Assembly (NCBI GenBank): GCA_030673735.1
Contig: DAOVIK010000060.1
Span: 1-8,045 of the forward strand
DNA from: Anaerolineae bacterium
GTDB taxonomy: Bacteria; Chloroflexota; Anaerolineae; Anaerolineales; E44-bin32
DNA: 8,045 nt
Direction: 5' to 3'
This document shows positions 5,073-8,045 of this stretch, piece by piece (within the stretch, counting starts at the first letter, position 1; each line of letters begins with the position of its first letter). A model generated the notes under the pieces. It was not told where the DNA came from and did no database searches. It was given only the letters and a program-made list of their open reading frames with translations. Position numbers and translations under genes: made by a program.

Positions 5073-8045
5073 TCAATATACCGGCTCGCGTGCCATCATT
5101 CCCAATATCAGAGTTAGGACTTGGCCAACGTCATGCATGGCCTCCGGACGCAGAGCCATCATGTCATCCTCGGGCAATCCCATGAGGTCCACCCCTCCTT
5201 CCCAACCAAGCTTGATCATGCGATATTCACCCGTTTCTTCCAGCGTGGCTTCCCCGTAAACCACGCTCACATCCAAGGGGGTCAAGTCACGCAGCGTGGG
5301 GATGCGGTGCAGCTGAGCAGCGCGTTCTGCCAGTTGCGTGAGGCGCATATGCCCTCCTCCGCCGATCAGCAGGCGATCCCCCTCGCCTCCTCCCACGGCT
5401 TGCAGCCAGATGACTACCTCAGGATTCAACAGCGCGAACCCGGGCTTGGCATTGAGGAATTGATGCACGTTCGGTTTGGGATCGGGCGCTCTGCCATAGT
5501 CGAATCCTTGGCCGGCATAGAAGACAACCAGGATTGTACGCCGTGGTTGATAATCTCCATCCACCAACGTCTGCAGTGCCTCCAGGATGATTGCCACTGA
5601 GGAGGCGTCATTTACGGCGCCGGGGATATCCACGCCCAGGACATCCGTCCGCAGCCCATCATAGGGAGCCATGAGTATGATGAGCTGATCATCCATGTTC
5701 TCATCCATGCCCGGCCAATACCCCAACACGTGCGGGACTTCCACTCTGCGATGGGCATCGCCTTCAATGCTCATGTGTGCTTCGAGACCAGTGCTCCAAA
5801 TCTCCAGAGTGTCCGGCGACAGCAGCGCCTCCTGCTCTTCGAGAGCTTCCAGTGACAATCCAACGCCTGCCAGGATCTCGCTTGCTGCCTGGCGCGTGAT
5901 ATACATCCTGGGTTCACATGGGCTGAACTCGCCTGAATACCGGTAGGCAGCATAGGCAGAAAGAGTGAATCGGCGCTCAATTGCGTCAGGATCATCGGTG
6001 ACGATCAGCGTGCCCTGTCTATCACAATTTCCCCAAGGGCGCAGCGGCACCGGCCGCAATAGCATGACAACCTTATTACTCAGATCAAGGTCCATTAAGG
6101 TCGGCGCATAGGACATCCGCCGCCAAGTGCTTTCCATTGTCAAAGCGCCCAAACCGAGTACGACCAACTCTCCTTCTCCGATTCCTACACTGCTGATCAG
6201 CGATGGCGCTTCTGCGAAATCCTGGCGGTAGATCAAGTCGCCTTCAGTTCCCTCAATCTGCAGCACAGGAGGAAGACTCATCTCAAAGTAATCCCGCTCG
6301 ACGGAATAGTAGTATCCCGAGCGTTCGCCTGCCGGCTGCAGCCCGATCTCCTGCATGCGTTCAACCAGGTATTCTGCGGCCTGCCATTGCCCTTCCGTCT
6401 CGATGCCTCGCGGGGGCGCGTCTGGGCCGGCCAGTGTATCGACAGTTTGCATTGCGCGATCGAGCTCGAAGCCATCGCTCAGGTCCTTGTACGTCGATAT
6501 GGGACCGCCGGCGCGCATCAGCCAACTGACGAGCAAACCGAGTATCACCGCACCCGCGAGCGTGTAGCGATTGAACAGACGCGAGACCCCGAAACCTATG
6601 CGCGGCAACAGGTTTCGCAAGCCTTCGCCAAACAAGTTGAACGCCGTCACAGTGACAAAAAAGACCAACGAAGGGTAGAAGGCGATCCAGGAGTATGAGC
6701 GTGCATACAGGCGGATGTTCGCCACGAGTGCCGCCCATTCTGGGACGTCCGAATAATGATAACGCGGCATGTCGATGTATAGTTCAACAAGCAATCCGCC
6801 GCCCAAGAAAATACTGAGAAAGCCGAGCTCGCCCACGATAAGCAAAACCGAAGCAGTTTCGATGGAGGCCAGTGAGATCAACGAGGGCAGTAGATTGGGC
6901 AACAGATGCCGCACAGCGATTCCCACAGATGAGTTCCCAGAAGCAATTGCACTCTCGACATATGGGCGGCCTAAGAGCCGTGCAGTCTCGGACCGAACGA
7001 ACGTGAATATCTCGCTCCAGCCCACGGCCGCCAATCCCACTACGAATACCCACATCCCCTTGCGCACACCCAATCCCAAAATCAAGATCATGGCTACCAG
7101 CAAGGCCGGAAGTCCTGTAAACACCTGACTCAGGGCTGATAGGACTTGATCCAATCTCCCACGGTTCATGCCCGCTGCCAAACCTAATACTGTCCCGATC
7201 AGCAAGCGGGCGCCTGCCGCAAAGAAAACCAGCGTGAGTGTCTGGCGCGCGCCGGCAACAATCAATGAGAATAGATCTCTGCCCAATACATCGGTGCCAA
7301 ACCAGTATCGCTCATCCGGAGGATAGGGAGGGGTAGAGAGCACACCTCCCTCGAAGCTTATGCCTTGAGTGGCATAGGGATTGACACGCGCCAGCGCCGG
7401 GCCATAGAAATACAACACCAGAAGACCCAGCACCAGAACGGTTCCCAAGATGAAGGTCTTGTTGCTCAGTATGGCGCGAGCGACCTCGCGTCGCCTGAAG
7501 GAGCGCATCTCTGCGGGGGATTCAACCGCGTTGTGAGTCTCTTCCACTCCCAAGGCAGATAGCTTCTTGCGTCTGCGCCAGGGGATTAGATCCCGTAATG
7601 CAACGCGAACATTGGCGAGTCTATCTCGCCACGTGGAGGCTCCTTCCAGGCGATGCGCCGGCAAGGCGCTTGTGCGCGGGTCCAAGTTCCGGATGACCAA
7701 ATCAGATAGCGTCGTCAGCACCAGGAAAATAAGGCCCAAACTGAGCGCCAAAGCCACACTGAGTTGGTCATCACGCCGAGCGATGGCTCGCAACAGCGAC
7801 AGTCCTAATCCCGACCATCCGAAGTACATTTCAACGACTGGAAGACTGCTTAGGGAGAAGCGGATCGAATTTGCCACTGTCGTAAGAATAGGCGGCGCTG
7901 CCGCCAATAGCACGTGCCTCCACCACACGAGAAAGGAAGGCAGTCCCTTGCTTCTTGCGGTGCGAACGAAATCCTCTCCTAAGGTCTCGCTAACACTGAT
8001 GTGGGTTACGCGTGTAATCTGAGCAAATGGGCGCGCGGCCAGAAC
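5073..8045 (-). CDS. DppB-DppC permease fusion with extracytoplasmic M28-like pseudo-peptidase domain (partial, N-terminus off the window)
   Basis: 990 residues are visible in one unbroken frame; numbering starts at the window edge. Residues 1-124 are the C-terminal half of a DppB/OppB-type ABC permease: EAA loop at 24-46, VVEMYFGWSGLG at 70-81, two helices, ending NLDPR. A basic linker follows (about 125-188). Residues 189-482 are a whole DppC/OppC permease with FGTDVLGRDLFS at 249-260, an EAA loop at about 362-383 and a FNLFGEGLRNLLPR end. An extra helix (about 494-510) would carry the tail outside. Residues 525-990 resemble M28 aminopeptidase with a PA-like insert (about 620-735). Expected metal and catalytic residues are replaced: AHYDS is APYDG, the bridging Asp of the next block is N812, Glu-Glu is Q846-G847, and the later Asp is Q882. 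Likely role: peptide-type transport with a built-in ligand-binding domain, needing ATPases encoded elsewhere. The domain identities are solid; the role is inference. Confidence 0.85.
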   Translation of the reverse strand, partial: VLAARPFAQITRVTHISVSETLGEDFVRTARSKGLPSFLVWWRHVLLAAAPPILTTVANSIRFSLSSLPVVEMYFGWSGLGLSLLRAIARRDDQLSVALALSLGLIFLVLTTLSDLVIRNLDPRTSALPAHRLEGASTWRDRLANVRVALRDLIPWRRRKKLSALGVEETHNAVESPAEMRSFRRREVARAILSNKTFILGTVLVLGLLVLYFYGPALARVNPYATQGISFEGGVLSTPPYPPDERYWFGTDVLGRDLFSLIVAGARQTLTLVFFAAGARLLIGTVLGLAAGMNRGRLDQVLSALSQVFTGLPALLVAMILILGLGVRKGMWVFVVGLAAVGWSEIFTFVRSETARLLGRPYVESAIASGNSSVGIAVRHLLPNLLPSLISLASIETASVLLIVGELGFLSIFLGGGLLVELYIDMPRYHYSDVPEWAALVANIRLYARSYSWIAFYPSLVFFVTVTAFNLFGEGLRNLLPRIGFGVSRLFNRYTLAGAVILGLLVSWLMRAGGPISTYKDLSDGFELDRAMQTVDTLAGPDAPPRGIETEGQWQAAEYLVERMQEIGLQPAGERSGYYYSVERDYFEMSLPPVLQIEGTEGDLIYRQDFAEAPSLISSVGIGEGELVVLGLGALTMESTWRRMSYAPTLMDLDLSNKVVMLLRPVPLRPWGNCDRQGTLIVTDDPDAIERRFTLSAYAAYRYSGEFSPCEPRMYITRQAASEILAGVGLSLEALEEQEALLSPDTLEIWSTGLEAHMSIEGDAHRRVEVPHVLGYWPGMDENMDDQLIILMAPYDGLRTDVLGVDIPGAVNDASSVAIILEALQTLVDGDYQPRRTILVVFYAGQGFDYGRAPDPKPNVHQFLNAKPGFALLNPEVVIWLQAVGGGEGDRLLIGGGGHMRLTQLAERAAQLHRIPTLRDLTPLDVSVVYGEATLEETGEYRMIKLGWEGGVDLMGLPEDDMMALRPEAMHDVGQVLTLILGMMAREPVY

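Noticed and set aside
4747..5259. 170-codon plus-strand open frame
   Set aside because: It runs antisense through tRNA-Gln and into the permease fusion and shows no protein family features.
7506..7508. Internal ATG that could start a separate DppC protein
   Set aside because: The frame is continuous with the DppB part, and no good ribosome site precedes this ATG, so a fusion is the simpler reading. A secondary internal start cannot be excluded.

Overview
This window comes from a bacterium with moderately high GC. Every gene I can support lies on the minus strand, so transcription runs from high to low coordinates. The lineage is not certain. The gene order cdd-recO-glyQ resembles the cdd-era-recO-glyQ-glyS cluster of Firmicutes. 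The divergent CorC-like protein, the cyanobacterial-type GlyQ motifs and the large oligopeptide-type permease fusion would fit Chloroflexota or a related phylum. That placement is a low-confidence inference from protein style.

Layout from the upstream (right) end. From 8045 to 5073 there is one open frame, cut off by the window edge. It joins the C-terminal half of a DppB/OppB-type permease, a complete DppC/OppC-type permease, one extra membrane helix, and an extracytoplasmic domain shaped like an M28 aminopeptidase with a PA-like insert. The zinc and catalytic residues expected of M28 are replaced at almost every position I can align, so the domain looks like a pseudo-peptidase. This is the most unusual object in the window. 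Next is an intergenic stretch (5072-4843) with a dyad and an extended -10 promoter, followed by tRNA-Gln(UUG) at 4842-4772 and a 133-base leader.

The leader precedes a tight block of five housekeeping genes: glmU (UDP-GlcNAc synthesis for cell wall), a CorC/HlyC-type CBS membrane protein, cdd (cytidine deaminase), recO (recombinational repair) and glyQ (glycyl-tRNA synthetase alpha chain, running off the left edge). glmU and the CBS gene overlap by 8 bases, and the CBS gene and cdd overlap by 29 bases. recO follows cdd after 42 bases and glyQ follows recO after 21. recO has no visible ribosome-binding site but has an extended -10 box six bases before its GTG, so it may be a leaderless internal transcript. 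The era gene that sits between cdd and recO in Firmicutes is absent.

The five genes look like one operon linked by position and translational coupling rather than by a shared pathway. I see no mobile elements, CRISPR arrays, rRNA genes or convincing factor-independent terminators.
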